Positions 26,404 through 33,642 of a DNA stretch of 38,921 nt are shown piece after piece. A program made the position numbers and the translations under genes. The notes below the pieces were generated by a model. The model was not told the DNA's origin, did not search any database, and saw only the letters and a list, made by a program, of their open reading frames with translations. Position 1 is the stretch's first letter. Every line of letters begins with the position of its first letter. The stretch is from Desulfobulbaceae bacterium (lineage in GTDB: Bacteria > Desulfobacterota > Desulfobulbia > Desulfobulbales > SURF-16): NCBI GenBank assembly GCA_003249165.1, contig QKJV01000377.1, forward strand, positions 1-38,921. The letters are read 5' to 3'.

Positions 26404-26819
26404 ACCTTTCGCATCCATGCCTGCCATATCACACGGCTACCCAATAGCAAGCCCCACCCTACCGCACTTATGACAAAACCGTAAATCTGATGAAGAATAT
26501 TGCTCGTACGTAAAAATCTGCCCAAAAACATCATGACAAGTATCACACTCCAGGCTTTTATGGAAAATACGCCACCGATACAGGAATTATCATCACGGTT
26601 TAGAATACGGACAATATTTCTTCTGGCACTTTTTTCAAATACGAAAAATCCCTTCAGTGTTCCGATGACAAGCGCTACTCCCAGCATAAAATAATGTTTG
26701 TCGGCGACAAACAGATGACTGCCACGGGCCAATAGGAGTATTCCAGCAACGGACCAGAAAAGGGCTGCAACCAACAGCAAAGTTTTACGTGATGCAGAGG
26801 GTTTGAATTGAGTGAGCAC
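26400..26819 (-). CDS. Small integral membrane protein, function unknown
   Basis: A 139-residue protein with about four hydrophobic segments (about residues 13-31, 43-60, 86-104 and 112-130), lacking a recognised family motif. A basic loop (KSARRNIVRILNRDD) separates the first and second pairs. Start is GTG at 26819 without a clear Shine-Dalgarno. Its TGA overlaps the alr ATG. It heads the run alr-argS-SPOR-GNAT-secA-argJ, which hints at an envelope-related role, but no function can be stated. Confidence 0.7.
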   Translation of the reverse strand: MLTQFKPSASRKTLLLVAALFWSVAGILLLARGSHLFVADKHYFMLGVALVIGTLKGFFVFEKSARRNIVRILNRDDNSCIGGVFSIKAWSVILVMMFLGRFLRTSNILHQIYGFVISAVGWGLLLGSRVIWQAWMRKV

Positions 26820-26862
26820 GTCTGTGGGCTTTGAGTATAGGTGGTTAAATTGGAACTAGTAC

Positions 26863-26905
26863 AAAAAAGATAGGCCCACCTTCTTGTACAAGAAGACAGG
26901 CCTAA
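26863..26905 (-). terminator. Intrinsic terminator of the ferredoxin gene
   Basis: On the minus strand a long stem-loop contains the perfect 16-base palindrome CTTCTTGTACAAGAAG. It is flanked by an outer TAGGCC / GGCCTA pairing and followed by TCTTTTTTG. It lies about 30 bases after the ferredoxin stop. Confidence 0.85.
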
Positions 26906-26936
26906 TCAACCGGAAGGATATTATGCAAAATTTACA

Positions 26937-27122
26937 TCATACCTCTGTTACGGTAATGGCGCCTTCGGGGCATACTTCAACGCAGGTTTCACAACCAAGA
27001 CATTCGTCAGCGTTAACCGGTTCAGCTTTACCATCAACCATCTCATAAACCTGAGCGGGGCATGCGCCTACACATTCTTCATCGCCAGCACATTTGTCTT
27101 TATCTACAACAACTTCCCACAT
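26937..27122 (-). CDS. Ferredoxin, 7Fe/8Fe type with Asp14 (FdIII-like)
   Basis: A 61-residue low-potential electron carrier. The second cluster motif is complete (C41-x2-C44-x2-C47, with C21 as fourth ligand). The first has C11-x2-D14-x2-C17 plus C51: the second Cys of the usual C-x2-C-x2-C is Asp14. This is the pattern of Desulfovibrio africanus ferredoxin III, whose [3Fe-4S] cluster can take up a fourth metal through Asp14. I start at ATG 27122 (MWEVVVDKDK), preceded by a strong GAGGAGG. It is a single gene with its own terminator. A possible promoter TTGACA lies near 27260-27265 on the minus strand. Confidence 0.93.
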   Translation of the reverse strand: MWEVVVDKDKCAGDEECVGACPAQVYEMVDGKAEPVNADECLGCETCVEVCPEGAITVTEV

Positions 27123-27488
27123 GATATTACCTCCTCTTAACTTGAAGAAAATTCTTTTGGGCGAAAGATTCCAACCCAGCACTAACCAACTTTATTTTGT
27201 CCATGAAAGACAAAAAGTATTCACAAAATTTTAATTCCAATAAATCATAGCCCTTTTTTTGTCAACACAATTTTTAAACCACTCAAGCGACATTCGCAGA
27301 CTTGTAAAACATGCTGGTTCTTTAGATGTAAGGTTATCTTTTCCGTAAGCTTCAGTAGTTTTATAGAAAGATTACAAAGTATTATCAAAATGGCTTAACA
27401 TCACATTTTTGCTCAATGCTTCATGCCGGGAAAGGATTGCTACACCTTTGTCAGCCCTGCCAGGCTGGGGACAACAGGGACTTATATA
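27123..27488. other. Intergenic region ferredoxin / dtxR-family gene
   Basis: About 366 bases with the ferredoxin upstream region (minus; TTGACA at 27260-27265 but no good -10) and the 3' flank of the dtxR-family gene. A short stem, CAGCC-CTGCCA-GGCTG near 27449-27464, lies just after the dtxR-family stop but lacks a T-run. No gene seen. Confidence 0.4.
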
Positions 27489-28028
27489 TCAAGTCTCAAG
27501 TACTTTGTTTGCGGCGCTCCATTGAAAGTCACCGCAATACTCTCCGCAATTTTCAGGTTTGCCGCCGCGATTCCTGTATTCCTCGAAGTTACGCAGCCAA
27601 TCAAGTCCAGCTCTGGGACAGTCCTTAACAAATGCCATAAAATCCGTTAGGCTATCAAGTGTGGAGGAACTGAGGGCATGCTCCATCTTGCATGCCTCAT
27701 CATTAGCAATTTTAAACTCAATCTTTAAAATTTCAGTAAGGAACCTGACTAAAGCTTCGTGTCTGCGCCGCATTTCTTTCCCAACATCAGCCCCATTTTT
27801 TGTCAGCTCAACATATTCATATTTTTCGTAATTTACCAAACCACGCTCATTTAAAGTTTTGAGCATGCTTGATACAGTCGGCATTTTGACATCCATCTTT
27901 TTCGCGATATCCTTAACTCGTACTACTTTTTTTTCTTTGTCCAAGTCAAAAATAGCTTCAAGATAATCCTCCATAACCGCGGTCAGGGGTTTTTCAACCG
28001 TTATTCGAGACTTGTTATCGGATACCAT
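27489..28028 (-). CDS. DtxR/IdeR-family metal-dependent transcriptional regulator
   Basis: A 179-residue regulator. The N-terminal winged helix (about residues 17-78) has MEDYLEAIFDL, VRVKDIAKKMDVKMPTVSSMLKTLNERGLV and YVELTKNG. The dimerisation and metal-binding domain (about 80-135) has H90 in MRRRHEALVRFL and C113-x2-E116-H117 in EACKMEHALS, matching the C-x-x-E-H ligands of iron-type DtxR. There is no SH3-like domain; the C-terminal tail has C161 and C165. It presumably represses metal-uptake genes when iron is bound. No feo or transporter gene is adjacent. GGAG lies seven bases before the ATG. Confidence 0.9.
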   Translation of the reverse strand: MVSDNKSRITVEKPLTAVMEDYLEAIFDLDKEKKVVRVKDIAKKMDVKMPTVSSMLKTLNERGLVNYEKYEYVELTKNGADVGKEMRRRHEALVRFLTEILKIEFKIANDEACKMEHALSSSTLDSLTDFMAFVKDCPRAGLDWLRNFEEYRNRGGKPENCGEYCGDFQWSAANKVLET

Positions 28029-28088
28029 AATGTTCTCCAGTTAGACACTTATAACTTTTATTGATTCATCAAATAACTTATCCTCCTC

Positions 28089-28543
28089 TTATTTGTCAAG
28101 TTTTTCATCTCTAAGCTCCTTTATAAATTGAGCAACGCAGGTAACATTATTTTCAACTGTTTTACGAATCTTTTGCCACGACCACATCGCTACAATTCAA
28201 TAAATTTCTCTTGTTATAACTCTCAAGTTATCAGCTGAATGTCTCATTACAACCACTGCAGCAACATTTTCTAACCGTAGATTTTCATCAACTTTTTTAC
28301 ATTTTAGCTGATTAATAAGTAACTTAAATATTTCACATACATCCGTTTCATTTTTTAGAGGCAATTAATAGCTCCCCATACTATATTCTTTTTTTCATCT
28401 TCGATAGCTCTCTTACCTAATCTGAAACCAGCAACGCTTGTTAATGAGGCAATTCCGTTGATATTTTTTTGGATCAACTCTTCTGGGCCAAAGCAATTGA
28501 CCTTCTTTATCCAATATTTTAAATATACAGAGATCTTATTTAT
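28089..28543 (-). pseudogene. Probable decayed coding region of unknown family
   Basis: Three minus-strand segments read like protein. Segment 28543-28355 ends KRAIEDEKKNIVWGAINCL then TAA. From about 28364, in another frame, a segment includes NETDVCEIFKLLINQLK and VVVMRHSADNLRVITREIY, then TGA at 28199-28197. In the same frame past the TGA comes MWSWQKIRKTVENN to KELRDEKLDK, then TAA at 28091-28089. Joined, they form about 150 residues, broken by one frameshift next to a T6 run and one in-frame stop. No ATG opens the first segment. The second could start at TTG 28364, with GGGGAG seven bases upstream, so separate small genes are an alternative. I do not recognise the family. Confidence 0.35.
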
Positions 28544-28595
28544 TTAAAGATATAATAATTCACTCACCTTTTCCTTTTTTTGTTCCGGAGATTCC

Positions 28596-28955
28596 ATGAA
28601 AGATAAAAAACAGAAGAAAAACAATCCAGTGTCAGCAGAACTAAAAGCTCAGAAATCAGAAGAAGCCATGATAGCGGGTATCCTGGAAGGAAGCCCTGAT
28701 GGTATCGGTGTAGCCGTTATCAGATTAGATTGTGGTTGTCGTAAAATGGCCGCCGTTGATAAAAACGGCGAACCAGCCAGCAAAGTGATTATTTACCGTG
28801 ATCAGGCGGAATCCATCTGCGATAAATGTAAAGCCGATAACGGCGCCTTCAGTCGGGTAAAAGAAGAATTCATTCATTGGGTAGATCCTCAACCTGATCA
28901 GGCCACAAAAAACATGATCCTTAAAAAAGTATTGGGCACACAGGTTACCCATTAA
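28596..28955 (+). CDS. Small protein with C-x-C / C-x2-C motif, function unknown
   Basis: A 119-residue soluble protein: Lys/Gln-rich start (1-25), then a compact domain with C46-G-C48 in RLDCGCRKM and C75-D-K-C78 in ESICDKCKADNGAF. The four Cys could hold one zinc or iron site. The C-terminal part has VKEEFIHWVDPQP. I do not recognise the family. The start is well supported by CGGAG upstream. An MlaC-type gene follows after 74 bases on the same strand and may be cotranscribed; the relation is not obvious. Confidence 0.7.
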   Translation: MKDKKQKKNNPVSAELKAQKSEEAMIAGILEGSPDGIGVAVIRLDCGCRKMAAVDKNGEPASKVIIYRDQAESICDKCKADNGAFSRVKEEFIHWVDPQPDQATKNMILKKVLGTQVTH

Positions 28956-29029
28956 TCCTTTCTAATTCTTTTCCATCCATTGTTTTATTAATTGTTTCGG
29001 CGGATCGATATTTTCTCCCGGAGTTTGTC

Positions 29030-29653
29030 ATGCAAAAAACGCTCGGCAGGTTAAACGTATTTTTAGTTGTTTTTCTCCTCGTTGTTTCGTCGATTAGTAC
29101 AGTTTACGCCATTCCAGCTTCTCCAATGGATACCATGAAAGGTGTTGTTGATGAAGTATTTCATACTTTACATACATATCCGGTCAATGGCCCACCAGAC
29201 AACCTGGCGTTGCGGCGTTCCGAGATAAAAAAAATCATTGATGCTCATTTTGACACTATTGATATGTCACAAAGAGCTTTGGGCAAGTATTGGAAAGAAA
29301 TTCCTGAAGAGAAAAGAAATGAGTTCACCAGACTTTTCTACTGGAGAGTTTACAATTTCTATATTCTGCGCCTTGAGACCTATTCTGATGAGAAAGTGTC
29401 TTACGATAAGGAATTTCTAAAAGGGAAAGTTGCTTCTGTTTATACGAAGATAATCAGCAAAAAATACTCAGAATTTGATATAGAATATCGCCTGAAGCAA
29501 GCAGGAGAAGAATGGAAAATTTATGATGTTGTTATTGAGGGGGTCAGCCTGGTGGCAAATTACAGAAGTCAGTTCAACAGTTTTTTAAACAAAAAAACAT
29601 TTGATGAACTCTTACAGGCCTTGCATGACAAAAATTCTGAAAATTCATTGTGA
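29030..29653 (+). CDS. MlaC/Ttg2D-family periplasmic phospholipid-binding protein
   Basis: A 207-residue secreted protein. The signal peptide (1-27) ends VYA, then the MlaC pattern follows: VDEVFHTLHTYP, RRSEIKKIIDAHFDTIDMSQRALGKYW (about 65-91), FTRLFYWRVYNFYILRLETY, and the C-terminal EWKIYDVVIEGVSLVANYRSQFNS typical of the family. MlaC shuttles phospholipids between the outer-membrane and inner-membrane Mla complexes. No mlaD, mlaE or mlaF is in the window, so its partners must lie elsewhere. GGAG precedes the ATG. Confidence 0.85.
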   Translation: MQKTLGRLNVFLVVFLLVVSSISTVYAIPASPMDTMKGVVDEVFHTLHTYPVNGPPDNLALRRSEIKKIIDAHFDTIDMSQRALGKYWKEIPEEKRNEFTRLFYWRVYNFYILRLETYSDEKVSYDKEFLKGKVASVYTKIISKKYSEFDIEYRLKQAGEEWKIYDVVIEGVSLVANYRSQFNSFLNKKTFDELLQALHDKNSENSL

Positions 29654-29748
29654 TTTTTTAAGCAACAGCGTACTGAAAAAAATGATAAGGTGACAAAAAA
29701 TCATCCTGTTTACTTTGGGTTACCACTCGTTTTTAGTTGACGATAATT

Positions 29749-30078
29749 TTAAACCGCAAACATAATTGAAATACCAATGAAGCAACAGAAGAAGGTAACT
29801 ACCGTAAAAAAAACAAGCAGAAAGCCCTTACCAAAATTTCCGTATCGCAGTGCAATTTTTTCACTGTATAATGTTATTGCTACAGCGTTAAGGTAAAATA
29901 TAATAATTGAAAATACCCATAAAGAAACAAAAAATATGATTCGGCTTTTATGCCCAGGCTCATTGATCCAGTCGGAAAAAAATTGGACCGCCCCGCCAAA
30001 AATCATTACAGTGACCAGACAGGTTATCCAGAGATAGACCCGTTTTTGATAAAGCCAGCAGATTGATCTTCTTATCAT
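29749..30078 (-). CDS. Small membrane protein, function unknown
   Basis: A 109-residue protein with three hydrophobic segments (about residues 13-33, 47-68 and 84-108) and a basic N-terminus (MIRRSICWLYQKR). No family motif is recognised. It lies 52 bases downstream of cbiA/dsrN on the same strand and could be cotranscribed with it. It converges with the MlaC-type gene. Confidence 0.55.
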   Translation of the reverse strand: MIRRSICWLYQKRVYLWITCLVTVMIFGGAVQFFSDWINEPGHKSRIIFFVSLWVFSIIIFYLNAVAITLYSEKIALRYGNFGKGFLLVFFTVVTFFCCFIGISIMFAV

Positions 30079-30130
30079 TTTTATTCCTTATTCTATCGCT
30101 GCAAACCGACAACCGGGATATTTCACCCGA

Positions 30131-31561
30131 TCATATTGCATTTTGGGGTACTTGCCGTTTTGAGGCATAGCTTTTCGCTTTTTCAACCAGAGCCGTAGCC
30201 CATTGCGCTGTCCCAACCGCATGAACATGTGTATAAAGGGCAAGCACATTTTTATAGATCAATCCATCTCTCCCACCCATAAAGCCAACACCTCTTTCCA
30301 CCTCAAAGCCGAGGTCCTCCAATTTGCCAGACCAAGAGGCAATTTTACTGTACCGGAATTCATGCCCTTTAATCTGGTCACCTGCCTTATAAAACGGATT
30401 GCCTTGTAATGCTTTTAGAATCGAATATCCGTGGGCCTGAGGTTTTTTGCTTAATGTGAAATGGATGGGAAATAATCCGACCAGGGGAAAATCCTCCCCT
30501 TCCAGAGTTATTTTCTCACCTAAATAAATTAACCCTCCACATTCGGCATAAATAGGAAGACCTTCTTGCGCCTTTCTCCGCACAGATGCGCGAAATGATA
30601 TATTCTCAGCCAAGAGTTTTGCACTGGTTTCGGGAAATCCGCCACCGATATAGAGTGCATCGATCTCTGGCAGCTCTTTTGCCGTCATGGAGTTAATTTC
30701 AACCAGTTGTGCGCCAAGCTGTTCAAGAGCAATCAAATTTTCCGGATAATAAAATTGGAAGGCGGCATCACGGATTACGCCGATTCGTGGCGAATAGTTA
30801 ATGTGACTTATACCTTTTTCTTCAGCTGGTGTTGTTGGTAAAGGTTGTCGCATCAGATGTTCAATCTTATCCAGATTAACACTTTCTTCGATTATTTTGG
30901 CAAGCTGAGACAAGGCTACTTCAGAGCCATCATATTCCTGAAAAGGAGTGACACCAAGATGGCGCATGGGGAAAATGTCTTTTTTCATCCGATGGATTGC
31001 ACCGACTACAGGGATACCAGTGTATTCCTCAACAGCCTGACGGACAATATTTTCATGCCGCAAACTACCTATGCGATTAAGGATTACACCACCAATAGAC
31101 ACATCCTGGTCCAACAGTTTACAACCCAGCACCATTGCCGCAACAGTACGAGTCGTTTTCGTACAATCAACTACCAGGAGCACTGGCAATCCGAGTCGGC
31201 AAGCAAGTTCTGCCGTACTGTATGAGCCCTTTATGTCAACTCCATCGTAAAGACCGCGGTTTCCTTCAATTATTACATAATCATTGCCGGCAGCGTACTT
31301 GGCAAATGAGGCTTGCATAGCCTCAGGCTCCATCAAATAAGGATCGAGATTGAAGCATGGTTGCCCGCAGGCGAGACTGAGCCACCCTGCATCTATATAG
31401 TCCGGGCCTTTTTTAAAGGGGACGACCTTATATCCTTTTTTAGTAAGGAGAGCAACCAATCCGACCGCAACGACACTCTTCCCTGACCCACCACCGAGGC
31501 CGGCGACGACAACGCCCAGCGGGATTTTTTTATTTTCGTTCACACTATACTCCGAAATCAT
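30131..31561 (-). CDS. Cobyrinate a,c-diamide synthase family protein (CbiA / DsrN)
   Basis: An ATP- and glutamine-dependent amidotransferase, 476 residues. The N-terminal domain begins with a P-loop, GGGSGKS (23-29), and contains KKGPDYIDAGWL. The C-terminal class-I glutaminase domain has the nucleophile Cys in YAECGGLIYLGE and ends LYTHVHAVGTAQWA. CbiA amidates the a and c side chains of cobyrinic acid; DsrN, its homologue in dsr operons, is thought to amidate siroheme of sulfite reductase. Closeness to dsrABD, with only the TPR/HEAT trio between, favours DsrN. No other cobalamin gene is present, so sequence alone does not decide. Confidence 0.88.
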   Translation of the reverse strand: MISEYSVNENKKIPLGVVVAGLGGGSGKSVVAVGLVALLTKKGYKVVPFKKGPDYIDAGWLSLACGQPCFNLDPYLMEPEAMQASFAKYAAGNDYVIIEGNRGLYDGVDIKGSYSTAELACRLGLPVLLVVDCTKTTRTVAAMVLGCKLLDQDVSIGGVILNRIGSLRHENIVRQAVEEYTGIPVVGAIHRMKKDIFPMRHLGVTPFQEYDGSEVALSQLAKIIEESVNLDKIEHLMRQPLPTTPAEEKGISHINYSPRIGVIRDAAFQFYYPENLIALEQLGAQLVEINSMTAKELPEIDALYIGGGFPETSAKLLAENISFRASVRRKAQEGLPIYAECGGLIYLGEKITLEGEDFPLVGLFPIHFTLSKKPQAHGYSILKALQGNPFYKAGDQIKGHEFRYSKIASWSGKLEDLGFEVERGVGFMGGRDGLIYKNVLALYTHVHAVGTAQWATALVEKAKSYASKRQVPQNAI

Positions 31562-31724
31562 TTGCCAACATTTATACGTATCAACTTCAATAGCATTTCA
31601 ACCCACTGTAAAAAAACATAGTCAAACGCACAATGAATTTCCTATAAATGTTACTCGTTATTTTCTCATTCACTTGAAATTCTTTATATTCATGGTTACA
31701 TTCATCCAACATAAAAAGACTGAA

Positions 31725-31767
31725 CAGGTAACACCTGCCGGCACCCTCGCTCCGGTTCCCTTACCGG
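31725..31767. other. GC-rich structured intergenic element
   Basis: Within AT-rich DNA between divergent genes, two perfect 5-bp hairpins stand close together: CAGGT-AAC-ACCTG (31725-31737) and CCGGT-TCCCTT-ACCGG (31752-31767). A further CTGCC / GGCAG pairing can enclose the second. It could be a leader RNA of cbiA/dsrN (minus) or of the TPR genes (plus), or an operator. The minus strand carries AAGGGAACCGG, loosely like part of a cobalamin riboswitch core, but the full consensus is absent. Confidence 0.35.
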
Positions 31768-31831
31768 GCAGCGCCTGGTACTTATCCTCATATCAGTTCC
31801 AAACAATAATTAATGACCATAAGGATTGCAT

Positions 31832-32461
31832 ATGTCCGACAAGAAACTTACTGAAGACCTTGCCCAAATAATACAGGAGATGGAGCAGAAATGCATTGAA
31901 CATCCCGATTCCATTATGGCCCATCATCACCTTGCTCTTGTATACCGTAAGGCCGGCCGTCATAACGATGCCATTAAAGAATTGAAAAAATGTGTTGAAA
32001 TAGATGAACATTCTCACGAGGCATATATTAATCTCGGAGCAGTTTATTTCGAACTTGGCAAACTTGATGATGCCCTGCAGGCAAACAAGATGGCGCTTCT
32101 TTATGCACCAAATCCCGCCCAGGCACATACAAATATCGGTCTTATCCTGCAGCAGCAGGGTGAACATGAAAAAGCCATCGACTCCTACACGAAGGCCACA
32201 CATCATGATCCAAAACTTGCTTTTGCATGGGTTAACCTGGCTACCGCTCAAATTATGGCCGGCAACTTCGATGAGGCCCTTCACGCGGCGAAAAAGGCCG
32301 TCGAACTTGACCCAAATTTTCCAATGTCACATAATAACCTGGCCGTAGCCTACTATTATAAAAAAGATTATGCTGCCGCCAAAAAGGCCATTGATACAGC
32401 AGTAAAATGTGGATATCCGGTTGATCCGAATTTCATTAAAGCTGTCAATGAAGAACTCTGA
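31832..32461 (+). CDS. TPR-repeat protein
   Basis: A 209-residue protein built almost wholly of tetratricopeptide repeats, about five in tandem. Typical units are MAHHHLALVYRKAGRHNDAI, AYINLGAVYFELGKLDDAL, AHTNIGLILQQQGEHEKAI, AWVNLATAQIMAGNFDEAL and SHNNLAVAYYYKKDYAAAK. No signal peptide, so it is cytoplasmic and probably a protein-protein scaffold. I start at ATG 31832 (MSDKKLTED), with AAGGA six bases upstream. It leads a three-gene plus-strand group; the next gene begins after two bases. Partner unknown. Confidence 0.88.
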   Translation: MSDKKLTEDLAQIIQEMEQKCIEHPDSIMAHHHLALVYRKAGRHNDAIKELKKCVEIDEHSHEAYINLGAVYFELGKLDDALQANKMALLYAPNPAQAHTNIGLILQQQGEHEKAIDSYTKATHHDPKLAFAWVNLATAQIMAGNFDEALHAAKKAVELDPNFPMSHNNLAVAYYYKKDYAAAKKAIDTAVKCGYPVDPNFIKAVNEEL

Positions 32462-32463
32462 TT

Positions 32464-33603
32464 ATGGTTAAACAAGCTGTTATTAAAGTCAGGCCATGGT
32501 GCCCTTTCTGCGGTCAGGATGTTGATGCACCTCAGGAACCCGTTCAAAGAAAAATGAATGAATTTAAAGTGGGTACTTGCCAGTGCGGAGCTGTTTATAC
32601 TTCTGATCCGACTGGCTTTAACGTCGGATCCGCTATGGTTGAATGCCTTGTTTATGCCTGTGATGACAACTGGGATTTTGCCTGGGAACTTACCGCAGAC
32701 GAAGATTATCTGACTGCTCGGATCGACAACTACGACGAGCTGACCCATCAGGTTTATGAAATAAAAAATGTCGATGGCCGCAAGGTTGCGGGTGTGCTCT
32801 ATTTTGTACGCCTTACGAAGGATTTTGCTGAACTTTCGAAAAAACTGAAGGACCACCGACAGAAAACTGATGAAACTCTCCTCAAGTCGGAATCGGAATT
32901 CGTTATTCCGCCGATGGAACCTGCCCGTGATCCGAAACGAAAGAAGAAAAAGGCCGTCAAATCACAAATTCGTGATTTTGTTTACAGCGGCGATATCGAC
33001 GCACTTGTAGATTACAGTTTTGATGATGCAGCAACGATCCGATATATGCAACGTCTGCTTTATGACCCTGATGAGAGTAAACGATGGTATTGTGCCTATA
33101 TTATTGGTCAGGTTTGTGCCAGGCTTGCGACGCGTAAACCAGGCATGGTAAGTGACCTGTTGCATCGAATGTATGAGTCATGTACAGACTCCGCGTCTAC
33201 CCATTGGGGCCTGATCGAGGCAATTGGTTCAATTATTGCGGCACGTGCAGACATATTCGGTGGATTTGCCAGACATCTCCTCATGTATCGAAATGTTCCT
33301 TCAAGCCGGGTACAGGTTCTTTGGGCTCTCGGGACTATTGCTGAAAAGAGCCCTGAAATTGTCCGCAATACACCGATTTACAGTGTATTCCCCTATGTTG
33401 ATAATCCCGAGCCAATTACACGAGCTCATGCAATAAGGTTATTTGGTCGAATAAAAGCCAACGAACTGAAAAATGATATTGAAAAATATAAAGATGACGC
33501 AAATCTGGTAACCATCTATGAAAACGGTCTGCCTCAAATCGTTTCTGTTGGCGATATCGCACAAAAGGCTCTGGCACAGATGACTGAGCCAGCCACATCT
33601 TGA
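32464..33603 (+). CDS. Zinc-ribbon and HEAT-repeat protein (DVU0298-like)
   Basis: A 379-residue cytoplasmic protein. The N-terminus has a zinc-ribbon pattern, C13-x2-C16 and C39-x-C41. A conserved middle segment follows (GFNVGSAMVECLVYACDDNW), then a basic linker (RDPKRKKKKAVK, about 154-165). From about 195 on come helical HEAT/PBS-lyase-like repeats, e.g. RWYCAYIIGQVCARLATRKP, HWGLIEAIGSIIAARADIF and RVQVLWALGTIAEKSPEIV. It resembles the DVU0298 family of sulfate reducers, an uncharacterised family; I recall this from pattern only. The HEAT part suggests a scaffold role. It is tightly packed between two TPR genes. Confidence 0.78.
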   Translation: MVKQAVIKVRPWCPFCGQDVDAPQEPVQRKMNEFKVGTCQCGAVYTSDPTGFNVGSAMVECLVYACDDNWDFAWELTADEDYLTARIDNYDELTHQVYEIKNVDGRKVAGVLYFVRLTKDFAELSKKLKDHRQKTDETLLKSESEFVIPPMEPARDPKRKKKKAVKSQIRDFVYSGDIDALVDYSFDDAATIRYMQRLLYDPDESKRWYCAYIIGQVCARLATRKPGMVSDLLHRMYESCTDSASTHWGLIEAIGSIIAARADIFGGFARHLLMYRNVPSSRVQVLWALGTIAEKSPEIVRNTPIYSVFPYVDNPEPITRAHAIRLFGRIKANELKNDIEKYKDDANLVTIYENGLPQIVSVGDIAQKALAQMTEPATS

Positions 33604-33642
33604 GACTAGAATATATATAATAGTATTTTTTTGGAGTTACTG

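Noticed and set aside
28196-28200. In-frame TGA read as selenocysteine in the minus-strand segment behind the dtxR-family gene
   Set aside because: No redox motif or Cys lies nearby and no clear SECIS hairpin follows; the same region also has a frameshift, so decay is simpler.
31741-31770. Cobalamin riboswitch before cbiA/dsrN
   Set aside because: Only a short GGGAA-CCGG resemblance exists; the remaining conserved core is absent, so I list it only as an unassigned structured element.
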